DNA of 64,000 bases from Faucicola sp048551375 (GTDB taxonomy: Bacteria; Pseudomonadota; Gammaproteobacteria; Pseudomonadales; Moraxellaceae). The DNA lies in assembly GCF_048551375.1 (NCBI RefSeq), contig NZ_JBLYZJ010000007.1, positions 62,001-126,000 of the forward strand, written 5' to 3'. The notes below the pieces were generated by a model that worked only from the letters and a program-made list of their open reading frames with translations, had not been told where the DNA came from and did not search any database. This document shows positions 1-8,821 of this stretch, in pieces. Position numbers and translations under genes: made by a program. Position 1 is the first letter of the stretch. Every line of letters starts with the position of its first letter.

Positions 1-1307
1 AGCTGTGGGGTAAAATTGCGAGATAGCCCCACGGTCGCTGACGCAGAGATAACCTCAAACAAAATATCCACGATATGCCCTTCGGGTTCGATAATGGTCA
101 AAATAAACCCTGCCATTCCAATCATCAAAATCGAAATACTCATTACTGCAAAGGATTTTTTGACCAATTGCTCAGGAATCGCACGGTTAAACAGCGTGAC
201 CTGTTGCCTTTGACGCAAGTAAGCCCAAGTAGTCGCCATGATGATGACAAACGTCCCAATCTTGATACCGCCCCCTGTGGACATCGAGCCTGCCCCAATA
301 AACATCAAAATAAACGTCAGCAAGGTACTGGCATCGGTCACTTGGCTGTAGTCGATATTGTTAAACCCTGCGGTACGAGAAGTCACCGCCATAAACCATG
401 ACGCAAACCATTGCTCGACCCCGTTGAACGTGCCAAGCGTGTGCGGATTGTGGCGTTCAAGTAGCCAATACCCCACACAGCCTAGCACATTGAGTAGCAC
501 CGTTCCCATAATCATCACTTTGGTATGGGTGGTGAATTTTTGCCAGCGTTTGTGTTTGATGATATCCAAAATCACCAAAAAGCCAAAGCCCCCTGTGATA
601 ATCAGCAAACTAATGATAAAACTAACCATCGGCGTATGCACATACTCGGTCATGTTGTTGCCTGTGAGGGCAAAACCTGCGTTGTTAAATGCCGAAATGC
701 ACAGAAAAAACGCCTCATACATGGCGGATTTTAGCCCTTTTAATGGCAATAAGCACAAGGTCAAAGCGATAAATCCCAAAAACTCGGTAATAAAGGCGAT
801 TTTGATAACGGATTTGGCGGTACTGGTGATTTCACTACCGCTTGTACCGAGGGCTTCTTGGGCAGTCATTGAGCCAGATAGCCCCATTTTACCTTGTAAA
901 CTGGTCAATACCAAAATCGCAAAGGTCATAAACCCCAAGCCACCAAACTGAATCAAAGCGATAATCACCATTTGCCCAAAAGTGGTGTAATTGGCGGTAT
1001 CGACCACGTTTAGCCCTGTCACCGTCACCGCTGAGGTGGCGGTAAAACCTGCTTGTAACACACTAATCGGCTTGAAACTGGCAATCGGCAACGACAATAA
1101 CACCGTACCAATGGCAATCAGCATTAAAAACCCCAACGATAAAATCGCAGGGGAAGATAATTGTAAGCCTTGTTTCAGTGAGCTTGGTTCGTCTTGCTTT
1201 GATGAGGGCTTGGTAGGTTTTGACGAAGTCCCCATTGTGGATGCAGTGAGTTTGGATTTGTCAATAATTTTGGGTTTATCGGCTTTTTTGACTTCACGAA
1301 ACGGCAT
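1..1307 (-). CDS. ktrB: Potassium uptake protein KtrB (TrkH/KtrB family), 3' end cut by window edge
   Basis: Membrane subunit of a Ktr-type K+ uptake system; translocates K+ (often with Na+) across the inner membrane. The reverse-strand reading frame opens at ATG 1307, just after an in-frame stop, and stays open to base 1, so the C-terminus is missing. After a charged 60-residue cytoplasmic N-terminus come hydrophobic segments with family pore motifs: SAVTVTGLNVVDT, NAGFALTGNN, SRTAGFNNIDY and TGGGIKIGTF, plus SATVGLS at the cut end. These are the repeated P-loop filter regions of TrkH/KtrB. It lies 26 bp downstream of the RCK subunit gene, so the two form an operon. The family call is secure; KtrB rather than TrkH rests on the KtrA-sized partner. 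Confidence 0.9.
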   Translation of the reverse strand, partial: MPFREVKKADKPKIIDKSKLTASTMGTSSKPTKPSSKQDEPSSLKQGLQLSSPAILSLGFLMLIAIGTVLLSLPIASFKPISVLQAGFTATSAVTVTGLNVVDTANYTTFGQMVIIALIQFGGLGFMTFAILVLTSLQGKMGLSGSMTAQEALGTSGSEITSTAKSVIKIAFITEFLGFIALTLCLLPLKGLKSAMYEAFFLCISAFNNAGFALTGNNMTEYVHTPMVSFIISLLIITGGFGFLVILDIIKHKRWQKFTTHTKVMIMGTVLLNVLGCVGYWLLERHNPHTLGTFNGVEQWFASWFMAVTSRTAGFNNIDYSQVTDASTLLTFILMFIGAGSMSTGGGIKIGTFVIIMATTWAYLRQRQQVTLFNRAIPEQLVKKSFAVMSISILMIGMAGFILTIIEPEGHIVDILFEVISASATVGLSRNFTPQ

Positions 1308-1333
1308 AATTGGCTCGGTTATTCAGTTATTCG

Positions 1334-1993
1334 CTAAATCGCTGTTTGACGAATGGCTTTAGCAAGACGGCGTAAACTTACAGCATCGCCCCCTACCACG
1401 AGTTTGTCACCGCCTTGAAAGAAGTAATCGGCTGGTAGGTAGTTATACAGTTGTCCGTTGCGTTTTAGCATAAAAAATAGGATGTCTGGGTGTTGTTGCT
1501 GAATATCTGACCAAGGATGTCCACGCCATTGTTCTGGGGGGTCAAGGCGAATCATAAACTGCTCATCACCCAACGCCATGTATTGTCTGACCATGGGATA
1601 GTTCATTTTTTGGGCGATTCTGATACCCATGTCTTGCTCTGGATGCACGATGTTTGTGACGCCCAAGCTTTGCAAGATTTGGTGATGCGAGTCGGTTTTT
1701 GCTTTGACCCATAGGTTTCGTACGTTCATGCTGAGTAGGTTTAATGTACAAAGAAGACTGGCTTCAAGGTTGTCACCGATACTGACAAGCACGCCATCAA
1801 AGTTGGCAAGGTCGAGTTCTTGTAAGGTTTCTTTATCCGTGGCATCGGCAATGACCGCACGAGTGACGTATTCGCTGATGTCGTCCACGAGCTTTTCGTT
1901 GATGTCGATGGCAAGGACTTGATTGCCGAGTTTTTGTAGTTCTTTGGCACTGGTTTGCCCAAATACGCCAAGTCCAATAATCGCAAATTGCAT
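1334..1993 (-). CDS. ktrA: Ktr potassium uptake regulatory subunit KtrA (RCK_N + RCK_C)
   Basis: Cytoplasmic gating subunit that binds nucleotides and controls the KtrB pore. The 219 residues match a single RCK unit (KtrA length) rather than the doubled TrkA of about 458. The Rossmann motif GLGVFG is at residues 7-12, with the acidic ribose-binding residue D30 at the end of strand 2. An RCK_C/TrkA_C domain covers roughly residues 135-215. The start is supported by AAGGA upstream of the ATG at 1993. It is the first gene of the ktrA-ktrB operon. The preceding gene on this strand belongs to the AT-rich MBOAT/SGNH pair, which differs clearly in base composition. Confidence 0.92.
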   Translation of the reverse strand: MQFAIIGLGVFGQTSAKELQKLGNQVLAIDINEKLVDDISEYVTRAVIADATDKETLQELDLANFDGVLVSIGDNLEASLLCTLNLLSMNVRNLWVKAKTDSHHQILQSLGVTNIVHPEQDMGIRIAQKMNYPMVRQYMALGDEQFMIRLDPPEQWRGHPWSDIQQQHPDILFFMLKRNGQLYNYLPADYFFQGGDKLVVGGDAVSLRRLAKAIRQTAI

Positions 1994-2014
1994 TTTGATT
2001 TTTCCTTTGTCATT

Positions 2015-2989
2015 CTATTTGTAGATACGCTTAATCAAATTATTCGTCCGCCATATCCGTCCTGTTTCATTTAAGTGAACTCCACCAGCATCACACAACA
2101 AATTTTTATTAGGTATATATTCTTGGTCTATGAAAATAACTTGTGAATTAAATTTTTGATTATATTCATAGACAGCCTTGGATATAATTTCCTTATTTTC
2201 CATAAAACTAATTTTATCTAAATTATTATCAAATACACTAGGTTGCACGAAGTAAACTGTTGTATTAGGAAAAAGTTCTTGTATTTTAGAAAGTTGCTTT
2301 TCTATCCAATATGAATAAATATGATGTTTAATGTATTTTTTAATAGCTTGAATATTTTCGTTGTATTGCCTATTATTATTCAGTTGCTCCTTATTAGTAG
2401 AAGGTAATTCCTTACAGCTATGAGGGCTAAAATCAAAATCACCGTAGAAGTTTGGGTTAACAATTTTAGGGTTAGTGCTTCCTCTTAATTTTTTATTTGT
2501 ATAGTAACTTCTTAAAAGGCTTAAAATACTTTGAGAAGGCAATAAAGCAATATGTTTTTTTCCAATTACATTATAATTCTTATTATTAAGCCTTTCTGAT
2601 ATGTTTCCAAGACGCGTAGAAGACAATGAACTATAAACAACCATTTTTGTAGATGTTCTTTGTTTTTGTGTCAATGTATTTTCGACATAATTCCAATAAT
2701 TATTATCAGACCAACCCTCATTCGGAAGTGCAAGGTTTACCCATTCATCATTAGTATTTTTTGTTAATATCTCTGCACTTAATCCCAAAACTGCATTTGC
2801 CCCCCCCAAAACAACCCCTTGAATATTAGTTTTACTCAAAATATATGCTTTCTTTCTATTAAAATTATTTGTATTATTAAAGTTATCAATATAAGTGTAA
2901 TTAAATATAATATATGCAAAATATATTAGAAATAGTAGTGGTAATATAAACCGCATTATTATTTTATTAACGTTGCCCATAGACTGCAT
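2015..2989 (-). CDS. SGNH/GDSL-like membrane-anchored protein, probable partner of the MBOAT acyltransferase
   Basis: Probably the periplasmic hydrolase/transferase half of a polysaccharide O-acylation pair, as in AlgJ/AlgX- or DltD-type systems; this role is inferred. The N-terminus has one hydrophobic anchor (about residues 12-30). The segment VVLGGANAVLGLSAEIL sits where the SGNH block I nucleophile is expected. Near the C-terminus, DAGGVHLNETG could supply the Asp/His block. The gene starts at ATG 2989, behind GGAGG with 5 nt spacing; a GTG six bases upstream is less likely. It begins inside the last codons of the MBOAT gene, which suggests translational coupling. The gene is much more AT-rich than ktrA and rlmB. 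The substrate is unknown. Confidence 0.6.
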   Translation of the reverse strand: MQSMGNVNKIIMRFILPLLFLIYFAYIIFNYTYIDNFNNTNNFNRKKAYILSKTNIQGVVLGGANAVLGLSAEILTKNTNDEWVNLALPNEGWSDNNYWNYVENTLTQKQRTSTKMVVYSSLSSTRLGNISERLNNKNYNVIGKKHIALLPSQSILSLLRSYYTNKKLRGSTNPKIVNPNFYGDFDFSPHSCKELPSTNKEQLNNNRQYNENIQAIKKYIKHHIYSYWIEKQLSKIQELFPNTTVYFVQPSVFDNNLDKISFMENKEIISKAVYEYNQKFNSQVIFIDQEYIPNKNLLCDAGGVHLNETGRIWRTNNLIKRIYK

Positions 2990-4181
2990 ATCCACCTCCC
3001 AAATCGTTTGCTAGTAAAATAAATAATGTAACTTGAATTAATAACGCAATAGGTGTCCTTAGAAATTTATAATTTCTTCTCGATACCATCTTAGTATTTC
3101 TAAGCGTAAATTCAATTAAAATCAATCCAAATCCCAATATAAGTGCTATTTTTGAATGATTGGGTAATTCAAGTAACACTTTCATCAAATGACCAAAACC
3201 ATCATAAGAAAACATCAATTTCTCTAATAAGCGATTTGTTTGATTCTCAGCGAATAATAGACGTCCTATCACAACAGCGACAACCAGCACAATCGTAGGT
3301 AAATATTTTCTACCATGTTTTAACAGTTTGATTGTAAGTATAAACATTAACGCATGAAAAATACCCCATAATAAAAAATTAAAAGTCACACCGTGCCACA
3401 TTGCTGAAGCGATATAAACCCCTAATAAAGCGATACTGGTAGGAAGCTTTTTTCTTATAGGTGCATAAAAAAGCGTCTTTAACACCAGTGAAAGTGAAAT
3501 ATGCCATCCTTTCCAAAACTCAATGATATTAGCACTTGAAAATGGCTGACGAAAATTGAGCGGTACTTGGTATCCGATAATACCAAACAAGCCATAAATG
3601 ATTAACGACAATCCACAAAAATTCATATAAACAAATAATTCAAATATACTTGCAAAAGCCAAAGATGATATAACATCTGTAAATTTTATCAGCTCAAAGG
3701 TTTTTGTAAGGGGTACAGCAATAATTTGATAGAAAAATACCCCAACAATGACATAAGGAAAAAAATAGCTAAATCTTTGTTTAAATGCCCTATAGCGATA
3801 GTCTTTGACAAATAAAGCAATAGGTCCAGTTAATAACAACAAAGGATTAGAAGCTTTTAATACATCAACAAAATTCAAAGTTTTTTTTGTCGCAGAAAGA
3901 TAGGCAAATGTCGTTGTATAAAAAGACAAACCAAATAAAAATGGTAGTGTAGAACCAGCGTGAGAACCTGTAAGCGTTTGAGTAATGCCCACAAAAGATG
4001 TTAAACTAATTGTAAAGAACAGTCCGTAAGATACCCATGAATGCTTAATAAGTTTTAAAATAAATAAAATACAGAAGCTTGCCACCAGTGCCGTACATAC
4101 GCCAACAATAGAGTCAAAAATTCTTGATGAAAAAAACAGAAATAAAACCACACTAAAAAAATATAAGCATAAATAATTCAT
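2967..4181 (-). CDS. MBOAT family O-acyltransferase
   Basis: Multi-pass inner-membrane acyltransferase related to AlgI/DltB/PatA, which pass acyl groups (usually acetyl) across the membrane to surface glycans. Visible features are about ten hydrophobic segments, the MBOAT motif NIIEFWKGWHISLS, and MWHGVTFNFLLWG containing the conserved catalytic His. The usual length is 400-500; here it is 404 from ATG 4181, which has AAGGA upstream. An in-frame GTG at 4208 would overlap rlmB. The 3' end overlaps the SGNH gene by 23 bp. No glycan biosynthesis genes are nearby, so the acceptor cannot be named. The strongly AT-rich composition suggests lateral acquisition of both genes together. Confidence 0.8.
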   Translation of the reverse strand: MNYLCLYFFSVVLFLFFSSRIFDSIVGVCTALVASFCILFILKLIKHSWVSYGLFFTISLTSFVGITQTLTGSHAGSTLPFLFGLSFYTTTFAYLSATKKTLNFVDVLKASNPLLLLTGPIALFVKDYRYRAFKQRFSYFFPYVIVGVFFYQIIAVPLTKTFELIKFTDVISSLAFASIFELFVYMNFCGLSLIIYGLFGIIGYQVPLNFRQPFSSANIIEFWKGWHISLSLVLKTLFYAPIRKKLPTSIALLGVYIASAMWHGVTFNFLLWGIFHALMFILTIKLLKHGRKYLPTIVLVVAVVIGRLLFAENQTNRLLEKLMFSYDGFGHLMKVLLELPNHSKIALILGFGLILIEFTLRNTKMVSRRNYKFLRTPIALLIQVTLFILLANDLGGGYAVYGQR

Positions 4182-4195
4182 AATTTTGACTATCC

Positions 4196-4975
4196 TTAAC
4201 AAAACCACCTACAACGTTGCCGACTGGCTTCATAAAGCACCATGCCAGTCGCCACGCTAACATTCAAACTTTCAATTTTCCCAAGCGAACTACCCACCAT
4301 CGGAATATACACCAACTGGTCACAAGTATCTGCCGTCAATCGGCGAATCCCATCACCCTCTGACCCCATCACAATCGCCACATCGCCTGTCAAATCACAG
4401 TCTTGCACCGCTTTTGCTGTTTCATCAAGAGCCGTGCCAAATACAAACACGCCTTGTTTTTTAATCTCAGTCAAGGTGCGAGCGAGGTTGGTCACTTGTA
4501 CAAATGGCATGATTTCCACCGCCCCAACTGCCACTTTTGCCACCGCAGGCGTGATAGTTGAGCTGTTGTTTTTGGGGATAATCACAGCCGACACGCCCAT
4601 CGCCACTGCCGTGCGAATACATGCACCGAGATTGTTGGGGTCGGTGATTTGGTCAAGAATTAGCAATAAAATCGGTTGCTGTTTGGCTTGATGGCTGTCA
4701 ATCAAGTGTCTTAAATCCGCTTCATCGAGCAAATTGGCAGGGCGAGCTTGTAGCACCACGCCTTGATGTTGGGGGCTTTCGGCAAGTTTAGTGAGGCGGT
4801 CTTTGGCGGTGGTTTGGACGCTGATGCCGTATTGTTTGGCAAGTTCAAGAATGGCTTCGAGGTGAGCATCGGGCTTTTTACCATCTTGGACAAACAGGGC
4901 AACGCCGTCCATGCCACGTTGTTCGAGTAGGGCTTGTACAGCATGAATGCCATAAAAATATAGGGGTTTTGCCAT
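4196..4975 (-). CDS. rlmB: 23S rRNA (guanosine2251-2'-O)-methyltransferase RlmB
   Basis: SpoU-class (SPOUT) methyltransferase that 2'-O-methylates G2251 in the peptidyl-transferase P loop of 23S rRNA using SAM. The N-terminal substrate-binding domain begins with YGIHAVQALLE. The SPOUT core shows LDQITDPNNLGACIRTA (motif 1 with the catalytic Asn/Arg), IVMGSEGDGIRRL (motif 2) and IPMVGSSLGKIESLNVSVA (motif 3, knot and dimer region). The length of 259 residues is close to the usual 243-250, with a few extra C-terminal residues (RCRWFC). AAGG lies upstream of the ATG. The call is secure. Confidence 0.95.
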   Translation of the reverse strand: MAKPLYFYGIHAVQALLEQRGMDGVALFVQDGKKPDAHLEAILELAKQYGISVQTTAKDRLTKLAESPQHQGVVLQARPANLLDEADLRHLIDSHQAKQQPILLLILDQITDPNNLGACIRTAVAMGVSAVIIPKNNSSTITPAVAKVAVGAVEIMPFVQVTNLARTLTEIKKQGVFVFGTALDETAKAVQDCDLTGDVAIVMGSEGDGIRRLTADTCDQLVYIPMVGSSLGKIESLNVSVATGMVLYEASRQRCRWFC

Positions 4976-5027
4976 GATTGACCTTCTTGATAATGCAAAA
5001 ATAGTAATTGCTCTTCGATATTTCTTA

Positions 5028-5143
5028 AATCTCCCCCAACCCCCTCTTTACAAAAGAGGGGGCTTTCTCCAGTAAATACATTTTTGCTTAGAGAAAAGCC
5101 CCCTTTCTCAAAGGTGAGGAATATATTCCGCAAGAGGGAATTA
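5028..5143. repeat. Intergenic repeat family A, copy 1 (reverse orientation)
   Basis: Inverted arms rich in C or G tracts: ctcccccaaccccctct with gagggggct on one side, and gccccctttctcaaaggtgag on the other. It shares the segment ggaatatattccgcaagagg with the copy at 54234-54353. It separates ppnP from rlmB, and the strong hairpin may affect read-through between them. No coding capacity is seen. Confidence 0.75.
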
Positions 5144-5156
5144 AAACAGTATTCGT

Positions 5157-5495
5157 TTAACCTTCAAGGTGGCAGATATATTGGACGATGGCTTCATTTT
5201 TCATCACATAGCTACTATGCCCTTCGACCAAAAATGCCTGCCCTGCACGGTAATAGCTGTATTCTTCTTCGTCTGCACGTTTGACTTCGCACTCGCCTGC
5301 CAAGATTTCGATACGCTCGGAGGATTCGGTTTTGAATAGGTATTCGGTGATTTCGTTGTCACAAGGTAGTACGATACCGAGCATTTTTTTGCGTCCGTCT
5401 TCAAACCAGACGGTACGGCTAAAGGTACGCCCTTCATAATAAACATTGGCAATTTTTTCTACCGACACATGGTCAAAACGGGTCGTGGCTGTCAT
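5157..5495 (-). CDS. ppnP: Pyrimidine/purine nucleoside phosphorylase PpnP (DUF1255, YaiE family)
   Basis: Small cupin-fold enzyme that phosphorolyses several purine and pyrimidine nucleosides to base and ribose-1-phosphate. The protein matches the whole family: SRTVWFEDGRKKMLGIVLPC at the front, then TEYLFKTESSERIEILAGE and GQAFLVEGHSSYVMK. The length is 112 residues from ATG 5495, where GAGGAAA lies 6 nt upstream; a longer frame to 5525 lacks such a site. It stands alone on the reverse strand, upstream of rlmB and separated from it by a family A repeat. The family assignment is secure; the biochemical activity is known from the E. coli homologue. Confidence 0.9.
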   Translation of the reverse strand: MTATTRFDHVSVEKIANVYYEGRTFSRTVWFEDGRKKMLGIVLPCDNEITEYLFKTESSERIEILAGECEVKRADEEEYSYYRAGQAFLVEGHSSYVMKNEAIVQYICHLEG

Positions 5496-5738
5496 GATTG
5501 TTTCCTCAAAACTCAAGTTTAGCATTGCTATTTGTCGATGTTTATCTTAGCATAAAGTTTATGATAAAAAGACCATTCAACGGTGTTTTCATCGGTTTTT
5601 TTTGAAATTTTTTTGTATATCAGTGGGTTAATGTGGGCAATACCTTGATATTAGGGGTAACGCTTTATATTTTTGTATTTGACCCAATTATAAAAATACC
5701 TTTTACCCAAACACTTATTTTTTTCTCTTGGACTGGTT

Positions 5739-7472
5739 ATGCTGATTCAATTAACCTTGCAAAATTTGGCATTGGTACAAAATGCCTCGATGGACATGAA
5801 TGCAGGCTTTAACGTCATCACAGGCGAAACAGGGGCAGGCAAATCATTGTTATTGGACGCATTAACCCTGTGCATGGGCGGTCGTACCGATGGTGGATTG
5901 ATTCGGCATGGGCAGACCACCAGTGAGGTATATGCCGAGTTTGATGTCAGCCAATTGGCAAATGTCAAAGCATGGCTAGATGAGCAGAACCATCCATTGG
6001 AAGAAGATAACTTATTGATTCGCCGTCAATTATCTCATCAAAATGGCACGGTTCGCAGTAAAGCATGGCTCAATGGCTCACCGATTAGCATGAGCGAACT
6101 CAAAACCTTGGGCGGTTTACTGGTCAATATCCATAGCCAACACGCCCAACAAAGTCTGCTTCGTCCGCAGTTTGTCACAGAGTGGCTTGACAGTGCCACA
6201 GGCTTGACCTCGCTTGCCAGTGATGTCAAACACGTCTTTAGCCAGTATGAAAAACTCAAAACCCAAGCCGAAAATCATGCCAAAGATGAACGCTTTCGCC
6301 AACAACAAATCCAACTGCTAACCAACCAACTTGCCGATATTGAGCCGATTGCCAATATAAATTATACGGAATTGGAAGCAGAATACGATGAATTGTCAAA
6401 CCTCGAAAGCTTAATGCAACAAGCCAGCCTCACGGTGGGGCTACTGGGCAATGATAGCGATGAACCCGATGTCAGCACCTTACTTGCCAAGGCCATCAAG
6501 CTATGTGAAGCCCAAACGTCACTCAGTCAGACGTATGTCGATTGTGCCGAGCAATTGTACCAAGCCCAAACCTTAATTGACGAGGTAAATAATACCTTAA
6601 TAGACTATGCTGAAGGGCAAAGCCTTGACCCAGAACGACTAGCGGAACTAGATGAAAAACTCTCGACCTTTCACCGTTTGGCTCGCAAATACCAAACCAC
6701 GCCACAGGGTTTGCTAGAAGATGGCAAAGCATGGCAAACCGAACTGGACGAACTGACCGCCATCATGTCGCCAGAAGCGATGGCAGAGCAGATTGACACC
6801 GCTTATCAAGACTTTTTGGTAAAAGCCAATGAACTCGACACCGCTCGCCAAGCCAATGCCAAGGCGTTGACCCAGCTTTTAGTCGAGCGTTTAAAATTAT
6901 TGGCATTGCCAAATGTACAAGCCGAATTTGCCTTTAGTCCACTGGATAAGCCCACCGCTCAAGGGATTAGCCATATTGAGTTATTATTTAGTGCCAACGT
7001 GGGTATGCCTTTGCAACCGATTCATAAAATCGCCTCGGGTGGTGAGTTATCTCGCTTGGCATTGGTGATGCAGGTGATTGATGCTCAAGGTTCTCAGCGT
7101 AAATCTATCAATCAACCGATAGCCTCTACCAAACAACCAAATTCTACCAAACAGACAAATTCCACCAAGCAATTACTGGTCTTTGATGAGGTGGATGTGG
7201 GGATTAGTGGTGGTACGGCTCAAGTGGTCGGTGAGCTATTGCGTGAACTGGGGCAAGAGCAACAAATCCTTGCCATCACCCACCAAGCGCAAGTTGCCTC
7301 GCAAGCCCATCAGCATATTTTGGTGTACAAGACCCAATACGACCAAGCCGAATCGCATTTAAGCATTGTTCAAGGGGAAGCCCAAGTACACGAATTGGCT
7401 CGGATGTCAGGCGGGGTCAATATTACCGAAACCACGTTGGAACACGCTCGGAGTTTGTTGGTAAACCGTTAG
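5739..7472 (+). CDS. recN: DNA repair protein RecN (SMC-like ATPase)
   Basis: SMC-related ATPase that acts in double-strand break repair with RecA. Walker A GETGAGKS is at residues 29-36, a coiled-coil-like central region at about 155-400, the ABC signature SGGELSRLA near residue 430, and Walker B LLVFDEVD near 480 followed by GISGGTAQ. The length of 577 is slightly above the usual 550. Between the signature and Walker B there is a low-complexity insertion (about residues 447-477) with repeated STKQ units, which looks like a surface loop expansion. No LexA box of the E. coli type was recognised upstream. Confidence 0.95.
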   Translation: MLIQLTLQNLALVQNASMDMNAGFNVITGETGAGKSLLLDALTLCMGGRTDGGLIRHGQTTSEVYAEFDVSQLANVKAWLDEQNHPLEEDNLLIRRQLSHQNGTVRSKAWLNGSPISMSELKTLGGLLVNIHSQHAQQSLLRPQFVTEWLDSATGLTSLASDVKHVFSQYEKLKTQAENHAKDERFRQQQIQLLTNQLADIEPIANINYTELEAEYDELSNLESLMQQASLTVGLLGNDSDEPDVSTLLAKAIKLCEAQTSLSQTYVDCAEQLYQAQTLIDEVNNTLIDYAEGQSLDPERLAELDEKLSTFHRLARKYQTTPQGLLEDGKAWQTELDELTAIMSPEAMAEQIDTAYQDFLVKANELDTARQANAKALTQLLVERLKLLALPNVQAEFAFSPLDKPTAQGISHIELLFSANVGMPLQPIHKIASGGELSRLALVMQVIDAQGSQRKSINQPIASTKQPNSTKQTNSTKQLLVFDEVDVGISGGTAQVVGELLRELGQEQQILAITHQAQVASQAHQHILVYKTQYDQAESHLSIVQGEAQVHELARMSGGVNITETTLEHARSLLVNR

Positions 7473-7631
7473 TATAGTTTGAATTGAATTGCATTACATA
7501 AGGTCGTTCGTGGTGAGCCTGTCGAACCTGAGAAGCACTGCTTCGCAAGACGAGCCTAGCGAAGTGGAAGACCGCTACCCTTCGACAAGCTCAGGGCGAG
7601 CAGTCTTCATTATCATTTTGGACTGACTATA
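7473..7631. repeat. MITE-like repeat family C, copy 1
   Basis: The ends are TATAGT and ACTATA. The core holds two inverted arms, ttcgtggtgagcctgtcgaa and ttcgacaagctcagggcgag, which can form a long hairpin. The same arms occur at 50964-51076. It fills the gap between recN and yqgE and has no open reading frame of note. Confidence 0.7.
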
Positions 7632-7657
7632 GATTAACCTAATTATAAGTATTTAAT

Positions 7658-8227
7658 ATGTCAAAAAATTTTAACAATCTTACTCACCACATCTTACTCG
7701 CCTCACCCAACATTGATGAGGGGATTTTTCATCAATCATTGGTGTATATCTGTCGCCACGACCCCCAAGGCGTGCTGGGTTTAATCATCAATAAACCCAT
7801 TCAACATAGCCATATTACCAAGCTATTTGAAGAACTCGATGTCAACGTCACCGACCCCAAACTTTACCAAAAAACACCCCTAGACGGTGGTCCAATGAAC
7901 CCAGAAGTCGGCTTTGTGCTACACACAGGGCAACCCCACTGGTCGTCATCATTTGCCATTACCGAAAACGTCTGTATCACCACCAGTAAAGATATCCTGT
8001 ATAGCCTTGGGATAGGGCAAGGGGTGGAGCATTTTGAGCTGTGTCTTGGTCACACCAGTTGGGTAAAAGGGCAACTGGAACAGGAAATCAGCCAAGGTGA
8101 CTGGTTGGTCATGCCTGCCAATAGCAGACTGTTGTTTGAAGTACCTCATGCCGAACGTTGGCAAGTTGCCACTGACCAACTTGGGGTAAATTTTGATAAA
8201 TTTAGCACGGATATTGGTCATGCTTGA
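7658..8227 (+). CDS. YqgE/AlgH family protein (DUF179)
   Basis: Conserved protein of unknown biochemical function, historically linked to alginate regulation in Pseudomonas. Family motifs are HHILLASPNIDEGIFHQSLVYIC at the N-terminus (quoted loosely; the family core is LLA-P-F-SVVYIC), GLIINKP, and DGGPMNPEVGFVLH. The 189 residues are the normal family length. It is directly followed by ruvX, the same order (yqgE-yqgF) as in E. coli and many gammaproteobacteria. The two genes are adjacent or overlapping and so probably co-transcribed. Confidence 0.92.
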   Translation: MSKNFNNLTHHILLASPNIDEGIFHQSLVYICRHDPQGVLGLIINKPIQHSHITKLFEELDVNVTDPKLYQKTPLDGGPMNPEVGFVLHTGQPHWSSSFAITENVCITTSKDILYSLGIGQGVEHFELCLGHTSWVKGQLEQEISQGDWLVMPANSRLLFEVPHAERWQVATDQLGVNFDKFSTDIGHA

Positions 8228-8231
8228 GATA

Positions 8232-8744
8232 ATGTCTGATAACAATGGTCATTCGCCTGTGAAAGCATCGGTTGAAATACCTGTCAAAACCGCAATCCAG
8301 CCCCCTGTTAAAACCCCTGTTAAAACAATCATGGGGCTAGATTTTGGTGTGGCAAAAATGGGCATTGCATTGGGCAATACCTTAACCCAAACCGCCACGC
8401 CATTGATGCAATTTCCCATGAGTAATGGCGTACCCGATTGGCAAAAACTGCTGGCACTGATTGCAGAATGGCAAGTCAATAGCATCGTGGTCGGTATCCC
8501 CACCAACATGGATGGCACTGCCTCCGAAATGGGCAACCGTGCCAAAAAATTCGTGCGTAGACTCAATCACCAACTGGAAATGGCTCATATCCCCTGCCCT
8601 ATCATCATGGCGGATGAACGTTTGACCAGTCGTGAAGCCAAAAATTTGGCATGGGAATATGGCTTAATCAAAAGTGAAAAAGAACCGATTGATAGCATCG
8701 CCTCGGCGATTTTGTTGGGTAGTTGGTTAAGAGAAAATTATTAA
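8232..8744 (+). CDS. ruvX: Putative Holliday junction resolvase / pre-16S rRNA nuclease YqgF (RuvX)
   Basis: RNase H-fold nuclease implicated in 16S rRNA 5' processing; the Holliday junction role was proposed from structure. The fold begins at MGLDFGVAKMGIALG (first catalytic Asp). It continues with VVGIPTNMDGT, a MADERLTSREA segment (acidic residue and TS) and a final PIDSIASAILLGSWL carrying the last Asp. The start is uncertain. ATG 8232 (MSDNNG) has a GAG upstream, but ATG 8220 and 8193 are in frame, and the fold itself would begin at ATG 8331. The extra N-terminal stretch of about 33 residues repeats P-V-K-T/A units and is unlike typical family members. Confidence 0.88.
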   Translation: MSDNNGHSPVKASVEIPVKTAIQPPVKTPVKTIMGLDFGVAKMGIALGNTLTQTATPLMQFPMSNGVPDWQKLLALIAEWQVNSIVVGIPTNMDGTASEMGNRAKKFVRRLNHQLEMAHIPCPIIMADERLTSREAKNLAWEYGLIKSEKEPIDSIASAILLGSWLRENY

Positions 8745-8776
8745 CAGAAAATTGTTAACATAATTTTCTCAAGTAA

Positions 8777-8795
8777 GGGTGTATGGCATACGCCC
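8777..8795. repeat. Short palindrome, degenerate member of family D
   Basis: gggtgtatggcatacgccc is a near-perfect inverted repeat of the GGGCGTA...TACGCCC type seen at five other sites in this window. It lies between ruvX and the following membrane-protein gene. Confidence 0.5.
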
Positions 8796-8821
8796 AAGGT
8801 CATTTTATCTAAGGTTATTTT

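Noticed and set aside
358..951. Forward-strand open frame of 197 codons
   Set aside because: It is antisense to ktrB, whose reverse-strand frame shows full TrkH/KtrB motifs; the forward product has no recognisable features.
4242..4691. Forward-strand frame of 149 codons opposite rlmB
   Set aside because: RlmB is clearly coding on the reverse strand; the forward translation shows no family features.
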